Of a stretch of 64,000 nt of DNA, positions 26,513 to 35,069 are shown in pieces. Every line of letters starts with the position of its first letter. The stretch's first letter is position 1. The notes beneath the pieces are model-generated. The model was not told the DNA's origin and made no database searches. It worked only from the letters and a program-made list of their open reading frames with translations. Position numbers and translations under genes: made by a program. The stretch is taken from NCBI RefSeq assembly GCF_002208135.1, contig NZ_CP021646.1, forward strand, positions 1,781,501 through 1,845,500, read 5' to 3'. The DNA comes from Pseudoalteromonas piscicida. Lineage in GTDB: Bacteria > Pseudomonadota > Gammaproteobacteria > Enterobacterales > Alteromonadaceae.

Positions 26513-27466
26513 TTAGGCAAAAAGATCCCCTTGAGACTCTGCCATTTGCTTTGCCTGAACATAGCGTTTTCCCTGAATCGTAGGCGTAGTAGTAAAACCA
26601 TCAGTAACTTCAATAACAGTTACAACTGAGTAGCCAGTTATTTTTACGTCACCAATCTCATCTAGCTCTCGAGCTATACGTAGAACACATGTAATTGCAG
26701 AACCATGTTTAAAAGCAACTTGTTCCAATAACACCTGCTCTTTGAATTCGGAATCGTGCATATCAAAGCTAATTGGCTTTTCTTGATAGATTCCTTTCCA
26801 CTTATACCTTCCCTCCTTTAATACAGGAGATACTATTGAAACTTCAGCAGCGTCATCAACCTCTGATCTAAGTTTGTTCGTGGAAAGTATGAAGTTTTTA
26901 AAACTTGATCTTTGAACAATACGTTCGTCCATTAACCCTTCAAAATTAAAACCCAGTGCATTGACACCAATGCTTTGCACCTTATGGTAGTTTGACAACG
27001 TTGAATATAGATTTGACCTTCGTTTTACGATTTTCAGATTTCTGTCAACATGCTTTGCTGCCTTGCCAATAGTAGCCTTGTCGATTTCTTCAACTGACTT
27101 CTCACTCAACTCTAGTTTAAGCTTCTCAATATTTAGCTTCTTTTCTTCAATTGTCAGCTGTTTGATTTCTTTCTCTAGAGCTTCAATCTCAGGGTCTGTG
27201 GTTGGGATTCGAGAAAGTACAATTGTCGTAATAACTAACAAAATTGTGATTTGGTTGTTATTTTGACCAAGGATGCGCCAGAAGTCTCTTAAACCACCTT
27301 CTTTAAATACTTCCGCATTAATATCTATGTCTATCTTTAAAGTATCGGCAGTTTCAAGAAGTATGGCTAATATTTCCGCTTCGCATTTATTTCTAACAAC
27401 AGCATCCATCGAGTGGCTTTCGTCACCGAAATAGTAATGTACTTCAAACTTATCCGCTTGGTTCAT
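26513..27466 (-). CDS. Unknown membrane/coiled-coil protein on gene cassette
   Basis: The 317-residue protein has no recognised family. Residues ~1-65 are soluble and acidic. One hydrophobic segment lies near 72-85 (ITILLVITTIVLS), then a Lys/Glu-rich coiled coil at about 90-125, and a beta-rich C-terminal part. An AGGA ribosome binding site precedes ATG 27466. An attC-like site follows its stop by 5 nt, and a GTTAGG core lies upstream (27496-27501), so it looks like a single integron cassette. Cassette genes often encode defence or adaptation proteins, but nothing in the sequence proves a function. Confidence 0.7.
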   Translation of the reverse strand: MNQADKFEVHYYFGDESHSMDAVVRNKCEAEILAILLETADTLKIDIDINAEVFKEGGLRDFWRILGQNNNQITILLVITTIVLSRIPTTDPEIEALEKEIKQLTIEEKKLNIEKLKLELSEKSVEEIDKATIGKAAKHVDRNLKIVKRRSNLYSTLSNYHKVQSIGVNALGFNFEGLMDERIVQRSSFKNFILSTNKLRSEVDDAAEVSIVSPVLKEGRYKWKGIYQEKPISFDMHDSEFKEQVLLEQVAFKHGSAITCVLRIARELDEIGDVKITGYSVVTVIEVTDGFTTTPTIQGKRYVQAKQMAESQGDLFA

Positions 27467-27617
27467 AGTTCCTAGCTGCTCCTCATCCTTATTCCCCTAA
27501 CAATTTATAGCAACAAAATAAGGATAGCAAATCGCTGACACCCTCCACTAATTTGCACTTTCCAAAGATACCGCCTAAGCTTTAATTCTGCACTCAAAGG
27601 ATTGCGGAAACTAAACT

Positions 27618-28105
27618 ATGGCAACTGCCCGTAAAAAACAAATCAGTTTAACCGACACCAAATATTATCACTGTATCTCCCGTTGCGTAAGGCGCGCATT
27701 TTTGTGTGGTGAAGATAAATTTACTGGCAAATCATACGAGCACCGCTGGGATTGGGTTGAAGAAAAGCTCCTGATGTTAGGCTCCGTGTTTTGTATTGAT
27801 ATCTGTGCTTATGCCGTGATGATTAATCACACTCACATTGTTTTATATGTTGATGATAAAAAAGGCTAAGCGTCTGTCGGATGAAGCGATTGTGATACGA
27901 TGGCACAAGTTGTTTAAAGGCAATTGGAGTGTTTACATACTTTTTTACTTCATTTCTTCAGCTCGGATGTTAATAGTGGTGGGTGCCACTTATCTTCTCT
28001 CCATGCAATAACTTATCCCAAATGAAAGCAACTTGTATGTAACTGTACTATCTTTATAGTCTGATTGCAGAATATCTATACGGACATGAACGGCATGCAA
28101 GGTGA
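27618..28105 (+). pseudogene. REP-associated tyrosine transposase (RAYT) remnant
   Basis: The first 83 codons encode the N-terminal part of a RAYT/IS200-like transposase, with YYHCISRCVRRAFLCG and the HUH motif NHTHIVLYV. A frameshift after DDKK (near 27865) moves the frame, and homology resumes as KRLSDEAIVIRWHKLF. The middle is missing. A stretch at 28065-28105 reads IAEYLYGHERHAR and stop, which looks like the lost C-terminus. Full proteins are about 300 residues, so roughly half is deleted. Confidence 0.7.
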
Positions 28106-29150
28106 TGAAAAAAAAGATAAAAACTCAATATTAGCAAATTGGCTACCTTTCATTAAAGGTGCCTTAGGAATGGCAAGCGTCTATGCGTTGTACTTTTTGT
28201 ATACGATTTCCGGCTTTTCTTTTGTTCAGGAAGTTGAACATTCAGGGAAATCCAATGGAGCATTCTCTTTAGCTTTTTTTTATGGCAGTGAAAATAATAA
28301 ATTTGACTCCACTTATCAATTACCAAAAAAAATAAAAGAACACTGTGACAACTCACTTATTGTCAAAGAGTATGCTGTAAAAAAAGGGGTGGATGAAGAC
28401 AAACTAGAAAAGATTGAGGTTGTAGGAGCGAGGAGCTCTGCCGAGGGTATTGGTTTTAGCGAGATGGATATTCTAGAAAAATTGAAAGACATCAGTACAA
28501 AAGTGGTTGAGATAGAAAAATCTAAATTTCTTTCAAAATATTCTGGTAAGTCCGTCGTTAATGGGTTTTATCATTTGGCACCAACTGAGAGTAACGGGGA
28601 AAATTCATGGAATTTAAGCATTCCCAGTCGATGCATTCGGTTTCTTCGTTTTTTTGAAGATGGCGACTCTTTAAAATCTGGACTGGACATCACTTTTGAC
28701 CTTATTTTTTCCGAATCTGTTGATGCCTTTCGATTAAATCCAATCTATATAAACATCGAAAATGCCGCAGCAAAATCACTTTCTGACTTTGTTGAAATAG
28801 ACATTAAGTTAAAACTGAATTGGGTTACACAATCGAGTTATGAAGACGAGACTTACCTAATCAAAGCGAATTCTTCTTTGTCGTTGGGGTACCTGCCAAT
28901 TGGTCAACCAATTGATAACCTGAATTCTGAAGCTGATTCAGTAATTAGTGATAAATTGATGAGACTAAAGTTGTCAAATGTTTCCAGCTGGGTTCAAGCT
29001 CCTCCAGTAGAGTTTAATAGTATTAAAGAGTGCATTAAGGAAAACACTGAATGCAATTTTGTTGTAGGGGATATTACCTTTGAAGTTTATGAAACCGGGG
29101 ACGGCGCAAAAGTCATTCAGCATATTTCAGATGTAATTAGCGTGAAATAA
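28086..29150 (+). CDS. Unknown membrane-anchored protein
   Basis: This protein of about 354 residues has one hydrophobic segment near residues 23-47 and then a hydrophilic, probably periplasmic, region rich in Lys, Glu and Ser. I recognise no family. The start is uncertain: ATG 28086 and 28095 both lie within the end of the transposase remnant, and neither has a good ribosome binding site. The gene's N-terminus may therefore have been reshaped by a deletion. AT-rich composition and unusual codon use relative to core genes fit an acquired origin. Confidence 0.55.
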   Translation: MNGMQGDEKKDKNSILANWLPFIKGALGMASVYALYFLYTISGFSFVQEVEHSGKSNGAFSLAFFYGSENNKFDSTYQLPKKIKEHCDNSLIVKEYAVKKGVDEDKLEKIEVVGARSSAEGIGFSEMDILEKLKDISTKVVEIEKSKFLSKYSGKSVVNGFYHLAPTESNGENSWNLSIPSRCIRFLRFFEDGDSLKSGLDITFDLIFSESVDAFRLNPIYINIENAAAKSLSDFVEIDIKLKLNWVTQSSYEDETYLIKANSSLSLGYLPIGQPIDNLNSEADSVISDKLMRLKLSNVSSWVQAPPVEFNSIKECIKENTECNFVVGDITFEVYETGDGAKVIQHISDVISVK

Positions 29151-29870
29151 GAAATTAAAGTCTTTAGCGCCTTCAGAATTAATAAGTTTGATATTATTTA
29201 ATTTGGTGTAAAGAGAGAAAATTCCGCACCTTATTATTGGCTAAACGGTCGCCTTTTTCGCGACATTGAACTCAAAATAAAAGCAAAGCGAAAAGCCAAG
29301 TTGACGTATAGAAGGTACGCTCTTTGTCTGAAGCCGACAATCAAGGTGGGACCAAGAAGCGTCGGCAATTCGCTCAAAGCCGTGATTAGACCATTCACGT
29401 TAGCTCGGAGAGGAGCAAAAATGAGTTGACTAAATGGCCGCTATGTAGAATAAAGCTAACATTGACGACCGTCTCTTGTTTGCTCGAAGGTGAGCTTTTT
29501 CTAACTGTAAAATCGGATCTGAGATACTACCCTGTTTAACAAGCACGAGCGTTGTTAGGGTTATTCTACCCTAAGTGTACAAATAACAGGATATTTTATA
29601 TTGCTTGATATAATTTCGCGCCAGTCATGGAAAATACGACAAAAAAGCGCAAGACGACTCGTTTATCATCATGATGCTCGACAAGATTTGCTATCGCTAG
29701 ATTTTCAACACTTATTGCGTTTTATTATCTATCCTCTCTGCTCGGCTTTAGGTACTGTAAAACAAGTGAAACATATGACCCTAGCAACGTATTGAGGGTT
29801 GCTGGACGAAATGACTCTATTACTAAACTCCCCGGCTACAAGAATATTGATTCAACCTCTCTGTTTGGCA
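29151..29870. other. Non-coding accessory stretch
   Basis: No convincing gene is found in these ~720 nt. There are short stop-rich frames on both strands and a few small inverted repeats, for example GTCGC/GCGAC near 29248. An attC-core-like motif TTTAACAAGC ... GTTGTTAGGG lies at 29535-29560. It probably represents decayed DNA of the accessory patch. Confidence 0.5.
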
Positions 29871-30671
29871 TCAACATTTTGCGTACACCCCTGGGGCAAT
29901 TGATTTAAATTTGTCATACACACTATTTAAGCTCTCTGAGTGTCCTAGAAACAAAAAACCTTGCTTTGGCATTGCCCTATAAATATTTTCAAGGATCTTT
30001 ATCTTTTCCTCGTTTTCGAAATAAACTAATGCATTACGAAGGAAAATAATGTCAGCTTTACCGCCAATATAGGGCACAAGTAGATTACTTTTGAAAAAAT
30101 TGACCTTATGATAGAGCTCATCATTCACCATGATATAACCGGTTTTGACTCCTACTCCATTTAGACAGTATTTCCTTAGATATTCGTCAGGAATATTGCT
30201 GGCACGATGTAATGGATAAATTGCTTTTTTCGCTAAGTCCAGCATCCGCTCAGAAATATCGCTGGCACGCACCACCCAGTTTCCCAATCCATAATGCTCC
30301 TGTGTGCACATGGCCAACGTGTATGCCTCCTCGCCAGAGGAGCAGGCCGCACACCAAATATCCGGTGCAGACTTTTCGTAATATGTAGTAAACAGCTCTT
30401 CTAACTTTTCAAAGTGTTTACGTTCTCTGAAGAAATAGGTTTCATTAGTTGTCAGCATGTCGATGCACATGTTTCGCTCACCTTTATTATTGGGTATTTT
30501 TAGATACTCAATGTACTCAGCATAACTACTAAACCCTAAAACCCTTAGCCGTTGATTGAGCCGTCTACAGACTACGTTCTTTTTATGATCCCTAAGATGT
30601 ATTCCTGATTCGGCTTTGAAGAAGTCCGCAATAAAGGTAAATTCTTGATCGCTAATACAGTCCCCAATCAT
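29871..30671 (-). CDS. cheR: CheR-type protein glutamate methyltransferase
   Basis: The 266-residue protein has the CheR N-terminal helical domain (residues ~1-70) and a SAM-dependent methyltransferase domain. DMLTTNETYFFRE is near residue 77, the SAM motif WCAACSSGEEAYTLAM near residue 106, and IIFLRNALVYF near residue 208. It methylates chemoreceptor glutamates. An AAGGAGG ribosome binding site precedes the ATG. It is separated from the signalling operon at 31.3-33.5 kb by decayed DNA, and no cheB is in the window. Confidence 0.9.
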   Translation of the reverse strand: MIGDCISDQEFTFIADFFKAESGIHLRDHKKNVVCRRLNQRLRVLGFSSYAEYIEYLKIPNNKGERNMCIDMLTTNETYFFRERKHFEKLEELFTTYYEKSAPDIWCAACSSGEEAYTLAMCTQEHYGLGNWVVRASDISERMLDLAKKAIYPLHRASNIPDEYLRKYCLNGVGVKTGYIMVNDELYHKVNFFKSNLLVPYIGGKADIIFLRNALVYFENEEKIKILENIYRAMPKQGFLFLGHSESLNSVYDKFKSIAPGVYAKC

Positions 30672-30964
30672 GTGGCACCTCCTTAGAACTGTTCAGAGTG
30701 CTCGTTTGAGCGAACTTGCCCAGCGCAACATCTTTTGCTCGGCGGCGGGTTTTGGGTTTTACTCGTGCTTGGGGCTTTCCTCCCTCTAATTTAACCTGAG
30801 CATCGGATAATTAATTTAATAAACTCTGCCGTCAAGGGCACTTTGGTCTCGGGATCAAGTTCAATGATCTCCTTTATTAACAAGCTCTCATTTGTGGCGC
30901 AATCCTGTGTTTGCTGAAAAATGAGATATTGAAATGATTGTGTGATTTCTGTGATTGCCTGCAT
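30652..30964 (-). pseudogene. Frameshifted small gene upstream of cheR
   Basis: A frame beginning at ATG 30964 (or 30985) encodes about 50 residues (MQAITEITQSFQYLIFQQ...). After ...TAEFIKL the coding pattern continues in a second frame as LSDAQVKLEGGKPQARVKP, ending with a TAG at 30652 that overlaps the cheR start by 20 nt. Joining them needs one base removed near 30810. The two parts together would give a protein of ~105 residues translationally coupled to cheR. The family is not recognised. Confidence 0.35.
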
Positions 30965-31087
30965 GCCCACACCCTGTCGTCTCATATGTCTTATATGTTA
31001 CTTTAGTCTTATACTTTCTACCTGTCAAAATTTGAACAAAAATTTATTTTAGATATTCTTGATTAAAAAAAACATTTATAAACATAA

Positions 31088-31186
31088 TGTTATGAACTTC
31101 GCCGTGGTATTGAAATCTGGGGCAATGAAAGTTTGACTTTAGATTTTTTAATTAGAAACGGGTTTAAGAAAGTTGAAGTTAATTGA
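31088..31186 (+). other. Possible C-terminal gene remnant
   Basis: Thirty-two open codons end in LDFLIRNGFKKVEVN and stop, resembling a protein C-terminus. There is no start or ribosome binding site. The rest of the 30986-31287 intergenic region is AT-rich and shows nothing else. Confidence 0.2.
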
Positions 31187-31287
31187 TTGAGATTTGGTTG
31201 CTCAGAACAGAAACAATAAGGAGTTGTACCTGTTGAAAAGAGGTCCTGACGCAGTGAAGGCTAACTTGATTTATAAATTGGGTTTGA

Positions 31288-32586
31288 TTAATTCTCAGTA
31301 AACTCATCTGAGAAATCCTCTTCACTGAGCTTAGGTAAAAATACTGTAAACGTTGTGCCTACACCGACTTGTGAGTCGACTTTAATACGACCCTTGTGTT
31401 TGGCAACAATACTATATGATAGAGATAGTCCGAGGCCTGTGCCTTGACCAACGGGTTTGGTTGTAAAAAATGGATTAAAAATCTTGTTGATGTCCTCAGC
31501 CGGGATCCCTTTGCCTGTGTCTTGGATGGCAATAATCACTTCGTTTTGTCTATCTTCAATGGAGATTGTTACCGTACCACTTGACTCTATCGATTGCGCG
31601 GCGTTGATGATTAAATTTAAAAATACCTGATTAATCTGCATTGGCTGACAATACAGCAACACTTCATCATCGAGGGAGTAAGTTCTGTTGATAACCGCAT
31701 GATATTTAATTGAGTTGTTTGCTATTTTCAACGTACTTTCAATTCCTTTGATAAGATCGGCTTCTTGCCACTCTTGGTTATCAACGTGAGAAAAGGATTT
31801 TAAGCTCTCGACTATATTGGAGACTCGATCAAGCCCTTCTAAGCACTCTTGCAGTAATTCAGGAACGTCCTCCGTTAAAAAGTCGATACTGTGCTGATTT
31901 TTAAGCTGCTGCTCTTGTTGTTTTAAATCACTATCGGCAAGTGTACTAAAATGCGTTTCATAAAAAGCGAGCATCGCAAACAATCCGCTAGCCTGACCTT
32001 CTAAACTTTGAATATTGGAATTCACAAAACCAATTGGGTTATTGATTTCATGAGCGACGCCCGCAGCTAATTGACCAATTGCCGCCATTTTCTCGGACTG
32101 CAGTAATTGGTTTTGTGCAGCTTCCAACTTAAGGTTGAGTGTTTTTAATTCCTGTTTTTCTATCTCCAATGCTTCGGTTAAACGTTTTTGCTCTTGATAA
32201 TAGCTCGCAAGCTCGGTCACATCTTGTATGATCACACATACCTTTTTTACTTCTTCCGAGTGCTCAAAAATCGGCACATATTGAATATTCTGATACATTG
32301 AGGTTTCATCACCAGTAACAGGGCGGCTGCTGCTTAGTTCAAAAACGTGGGGGCGATGTTCCCAGTAGCTAAAACTTGCTGCTTTTAATGCAAATACACT
32401 CTTCAATTTTCGTTTAATGATTTTTGCAGCTTCAGGAAAGACCTCGTCTATGGACATACCCTCAATATCTTTTGGGGTGTCATCCGGAAGACGGTTTTTC
32501 AAAAAGTCATTCGCAAAAACCACTGTGTATGCTTGGTCTAGCACACAAATTCCGACTGGAATATAATGCTGCAATTCGCTAAACAC
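31288..32586 (-). CDS. PAS sensor histidine kinase
   Basis: The 432-residue cytosolic kinase has no membrane segment. A PAS-like domain (residues ~5-120) is followed by a coiled coil (~130-165). The H box is GVAHEINNPIGF (phosphorylated His near 180), and the HATPase part has N box VFLNLIINAAQS near 325, DTGKGIP near 355 and GTGLGLSLSYSI near 378. It is the third gene of a leftward operon with a CheY-like regulator and a CheC-like protein, 2 nt from the latter. The cytosolic input suggests sensing of an internal signal. Confidence 0.9.
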   Translation of the reverse strand: MFSELQHYIPVGICVLDQAYTVVFANDFLKNRLPDDTPKDIEGMSIDEVFPEAAKIIKRKLKSVFALKAASFSYWEHRPHVFELSSSRPVTGDETSMYQNIQYVPIFEHSEEVKKVCVIIQDVTELASYYQEQKRLTEALEIEKQELKTLNLKLEAAQNQLLQSEKMAAIGQLAAGVAHEINNPIGFVNSNIQSLEGQASGLFAMLAFYETHFSTLADSDLKQQEQQLKNQHSIDFLTEDVPELLQECLEGLDRVSNIVESLKSFSHVDNQEWQEADLIKGIESTLKIANNSIKYHAVINRTYSLDDEVLLYCQPMQINQVFLNLIINAAQSIESSGTVTISIEDRQNEVIIAIQDTGKGIPAEDINKIFNPFFTTKPVGQGTGLGLSLSYSIVAKHKGRIKVDSQVGVGTTFTVFLPKLSEEDFSDEFTEN

Positions 32587-32588
32587 AG

Positions 32589-33170
32589 TCAGTCCTCTAT
32601 TCCGAGCATGGCATTTAGTTTTTTAATCACTGTTTTAATGGAATTTTCATCCAAACAAATAATCACCCTCGAATCGAAAGAAATAGGCTCTATTATAAAT
32701 GCTATTTTCATCACCAGCGTTGTTTTCCAATCAGCAATGTCATCGGATAGCTGGTGTTTATAAATAGTCGGCATAGTCAATGAGGTTTTAAGCGCTAACT
32801 GACTAGAAAAGCCGTTTAAACATGCACCTGCCAAGATGTTAGATAAATCTAGTAGTACCTCATTGAGATCGGAATCATCAAGTGGACTATCGTAGTCCAT
32901 GAGCTCGGCTATTTCTTGCAAGCCTTGCGGTGACAATAGGTTAATGACCTCACCTTTAATCTCCCCTAAAAATGACTGCCTAGTTCTGTAAACATGTGCG
33001 GTATTACAGATCTCATTGAGTTGATTTGGGCTTACCGAAGTAATTTCTGGGATAGATAAACTAATTTTCGTTTCGATTAAACGAGCTAGAGAGTTAGCAG
33101 CTTGGCCCATGGATATATTCATTAGCTCCTGCAAGCCATCTCTTTGCTCTTCACTGAGTGGCATGTTCAT
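32589..33170 (-). CDS. CheC-like phosphatase
   Basis: The 193-residue protein shows the CheC/FliY-type motif twice: ELMNISMGQAANSLA near residue 15 (Glu and Asn catalytic pair) and DLSNILAGACLNGFSSQL near residue 108. CheC proteins dephosphorylate CheY-P. Its ATG overlaps the stop of the response regulator gene (ATGA), which points to coupled production with its probable substrate. The histidine kinase gene follows 2 nt later. Confidence 0.75.
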   Translation of the reverse strand: MNMPLSEEQRDGLQELMNISMGQAANSLARLIETKISLSIPEITSVSPNQLNEICNTAHVYRTRQSFLGEIKGEVINLLSPQGLQEIAELMDYDSPLDDSDLNEVLLDLSNILAGACLNGFSSQLALKTSLTMPTIYKHQLSDDIADWKTTLVMKIAFIIEPISFDSRVIICLDENSIKTVIKKLNAMLGIED

Positions 33171-33532
33171 AATAAACCTAGTTCTTGTAGCGTGTTATGT
33201 AGTTCTTCTTTTTGTAATGGTTTTTGTAAAAAGCGAAACGCGCCGAGTTTATCCACCAACTTTTTCGCTTCAGGCTGAATATCTGCGGAAATGACAATGA
33301 CTACGGTTTTCGCATGGTGTTCGTGTAGATGTGTGAGTACTTCAAATCCATCCATTTCTGGCATCGTTAAATCCAAAAATAAAACCTCAGCTTTGCCCTG
33401 CTCAACCATCACCAATGCTTCTTTACCATTTTTTGCCTCACTGACTTCAACATCCCAGCCCTCTGGTATTGCTCTAAGCACTGCCTTTCTGGACATCATA
33501 GAATCGTCTGCAACGGTTACTGGAATTGCCAT
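33167..33532 (-). CDS. CheY-like response regulator
   Basis: This single receiver domain of 121 residues reads from ATG 33532, which has an AGGAG ribosome binding site; a GTG at 33541 lies too close to that site. The acidic pair ADD at residues ~9-10, the phosphoacceptor Asp in LFLDLTMPEMDG near 54, and the Lys of LQKPLQ near 104 are present. There is no output domain, so it probably acts by protein contact. It is first in the operon with the CheC-like protein and kinase. Confidence 0.9.
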   Translation of the reverse strand: MAIPVTVADDSMMSRKAVLRAIPEGWDVEVSEAKNGKEALVMVEQGKAEVLFLDLTMPEMDGFEVLTHLHEHHAKTVVIVISADIQPEAKKLVDKLGAFRFLQKPLQKEELHNTLQELGLL

Positions 33533-33733
33533 GAGCGACACTCCTATTTCAGTATACTGGTAAAAAGTATGGTCTTTGGCTTTTTAACTGTCAAAAAATT
33601 ACTAGTAAAAAGTGACTCATTTGTCCTCTAAATGAAAGAAACTCGACCCGGGAACAAGAAACGTGGTGACTTGACTAATTAATCACAGAAGGGTTTTAGC
33701 TGTGACTGAGAAATACCATTATTAAAAACAATA

Positions 33734-33752
33734 TGTATGATGTGTTCTTTAT
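33734..33752 (+). repeat. 19-bp repeat, copy 2
   Basis: An exact copy of TGTATGATGTGTTCTTTAT, also found at 15675-15693. It lies in a 270-nt intergenic region next to an 11-bp hairpin. Confidence 0.6.
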
Positions 33753-33760
33753 GTGTTGTT

Positions 33761-33785
33761 AAATATAGGGCTTAGCCCTATATTT
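33761..33785. terminator. Hairpin after thioesterase gene
   Basis: A perfect 11-bp stem (AAATATAGGGC / GCCCTATATTT) with loop TTA lies 29 nt beyond the stop of the thioesterase gene. A T-rich tract is present on the plus side. Confidence 0.55.
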
Positions 33786-33813
33786 GTTTTTCTACGCTTT
33801 TAAAGTCGCAGAT

Positions 33814-34248
33814 TTAACCGTCAAAGCCGTTTAGCATTTTGTCACAAACCACGGGGGTTGGCCTATGATTGTCATCCACCGCAACAAAGGTAAAACTACC
33901 TGTAATTGCTAAGTGTTTATCATCTTTGTGCATTCTTTCAAGGTAGATTTCAACATCAACCTTTAAGCTGGTATTACCAACATGCACCACTTTAGATACT
34001 AATTCAGCAAAAGTACCTGCAGGAATTGCCTCTTTGAAATCAACTCGGTCTGAAGAGATCGTTACCAAAGGTTTGCGACAAAAACGCGTTGCAGCAATAA
34101 AGGCAACTTCGTCCATCCAAGCAAGAGCGTCACCACCAAATAAAGTGTTATGATGGTTTGTGCGGCCTGGGAATACGGTCTTTGTTACGTGTGTGATTGA
34201 GCTTTTAATACGTTGCTCAACAATGGCTTGTCTTTGTTCGTCTGTCAT
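33814..34248 (-). CDS. Acyl-CoA thioesterase (hotdog fold)
   Basis: The 144-residue protein matches the YciA/ACOT group. NTLFGGDALAWMDEVAFIAA (residues ~34-53) forms the central hotdog helix with catalytic Asp, and VTISSDRVDF follows. It hydrolyses acyl-CoA to free acid and CoA, with chain length undetermined. It overlaps the M23 peptidase gene by 4 nt (ATGA). Confidence 0.85.
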   Translation of the reverse strand: MTDEQRQAIVEQRIKSSITHVTKTVFPGRTNHHNTLFGGDALAWMDEVAFIAATRFCRKPLVTISSDRVDFKEAIPAGTFAELVSKVVHVGNTSLKVDVEIYLERMHKDDKHLAITGSFTFVAVDDNHRPTPVVCDKMLNGFDG

Positions 34249-35069
34249 TTTTGTACTGCTTTATCCGCTAGTGTATCTTTCATAAGTAGAGCTGGATCGA
34301 GTCGTTCCCCGAACCAATTAAAGCGCCAATCCAAATGCGGGCCAGTTACCCTGCCCGTTGCGCCAATTTCAGCGATTTTATCGCCAGTTTTTACCGTATC
34401 GCCGACCTTAACATCCAGTTTACTAAGGTGGATATAAGTAGAGGTAATACCGTGACCGTGATCGATAATCAAAGTACCGCCACTGTAATATAGATCTGGA
34501 TTTGCAAATACCACTTTGCCCGATACCGGTGCTAAGACCGGTTCACCCGTTTTATTTGCGATATCTAATCCAAAATGTGGTCGTTTTGGCTCGCCATTAA
34601 AATATCTTTGGCTACCATAAACACCTGAAATACGGCCCTTCGCAGGTCTGAAAACGGGGTCTTTAAAGAATAATAAATCCGAATTGCCTTGTCTTGCTTT
34701 TGACACGGCTTGTGCTTCTTCACGTATGCGCTTTAGCACCGACTCTGGTGGCGAAACATACTTTTTCGCAACCCCCGTGATCTTGTCTATATCGTAATCT
34801 CGTTTCGTGATCACTATCGCTTGGCGATGCTTTTGACCATCATCAGATTGCCAACTCAAGATGTGGTTAAGTTCGGCATCGCGGCCAAAACCAAACACGA
34901 AATAGCCATCTTTAGAGCGCTTTAATTCTGTCTCGTTTAGCTTTATCTCAGTTGCATTTTCAAGCTTGCCGACGACCAAGCCACCTTGTGTCAGGTGACC
35001 TTTTAATTCAAGCGCCTCAGCAAATAATGTGGTGCTCGCAAGCAATATGACAATTGCACGTTTAAGCAT
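34245..35069 (-). CDS. M23 family peptidoglycan peptidase
   Basis: The product is 274 residues from ATG 35069, with an AGGAG ribosome binding site located inside the upstream gene. A signal peptide (MLKRAIVILLASTTLFAEA) exports it. The C-terminal LytM/M23 domain has HFGLDIA near residue 168 and HGHGITSTYIHL near residue 210, the zinc ligands. It probably cleaves peptidoglycan cross-links in the periplasm. The ATG overlaps the stop of the QueD-like gene (ATGCTTAA). Confidence 0.87.
   Translation of the reverse strand: MLKRAIVILLASTTLFAEALELKGHLTQGGLVVGKLENATEIKLNETELKRSKDGYFVFGFGRDAELNHILSWQSDDGQKHRQAIVITKRDYDIDKITGVAKKYVSPPESVLKRIREEAQAVSKARQGNSDLLFFKDPVFRPAKGRISGVYGSQRYFNGEPKRPHFGLDIANKTGEPVLAPVSGKVVFANPDLYYSGGTLIIDHGHGITSTYIHLSKLDVKVGDTVKTGDKIAEIGATGRVTGPHLDWRFNWFGERLDPALLMKDTLADKAVQK

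Noticed and set aside
26402..29560. Possible full mobile integron
   Set aside because: No integrase gene or attI was seen, and only one attC-like site is reasonably complete.
29601..29795. 64-codon rightward frame in the empty stretch
   Set aside because: No ribosome binding site or family resemblance; the surrounding DNA looks decayed.
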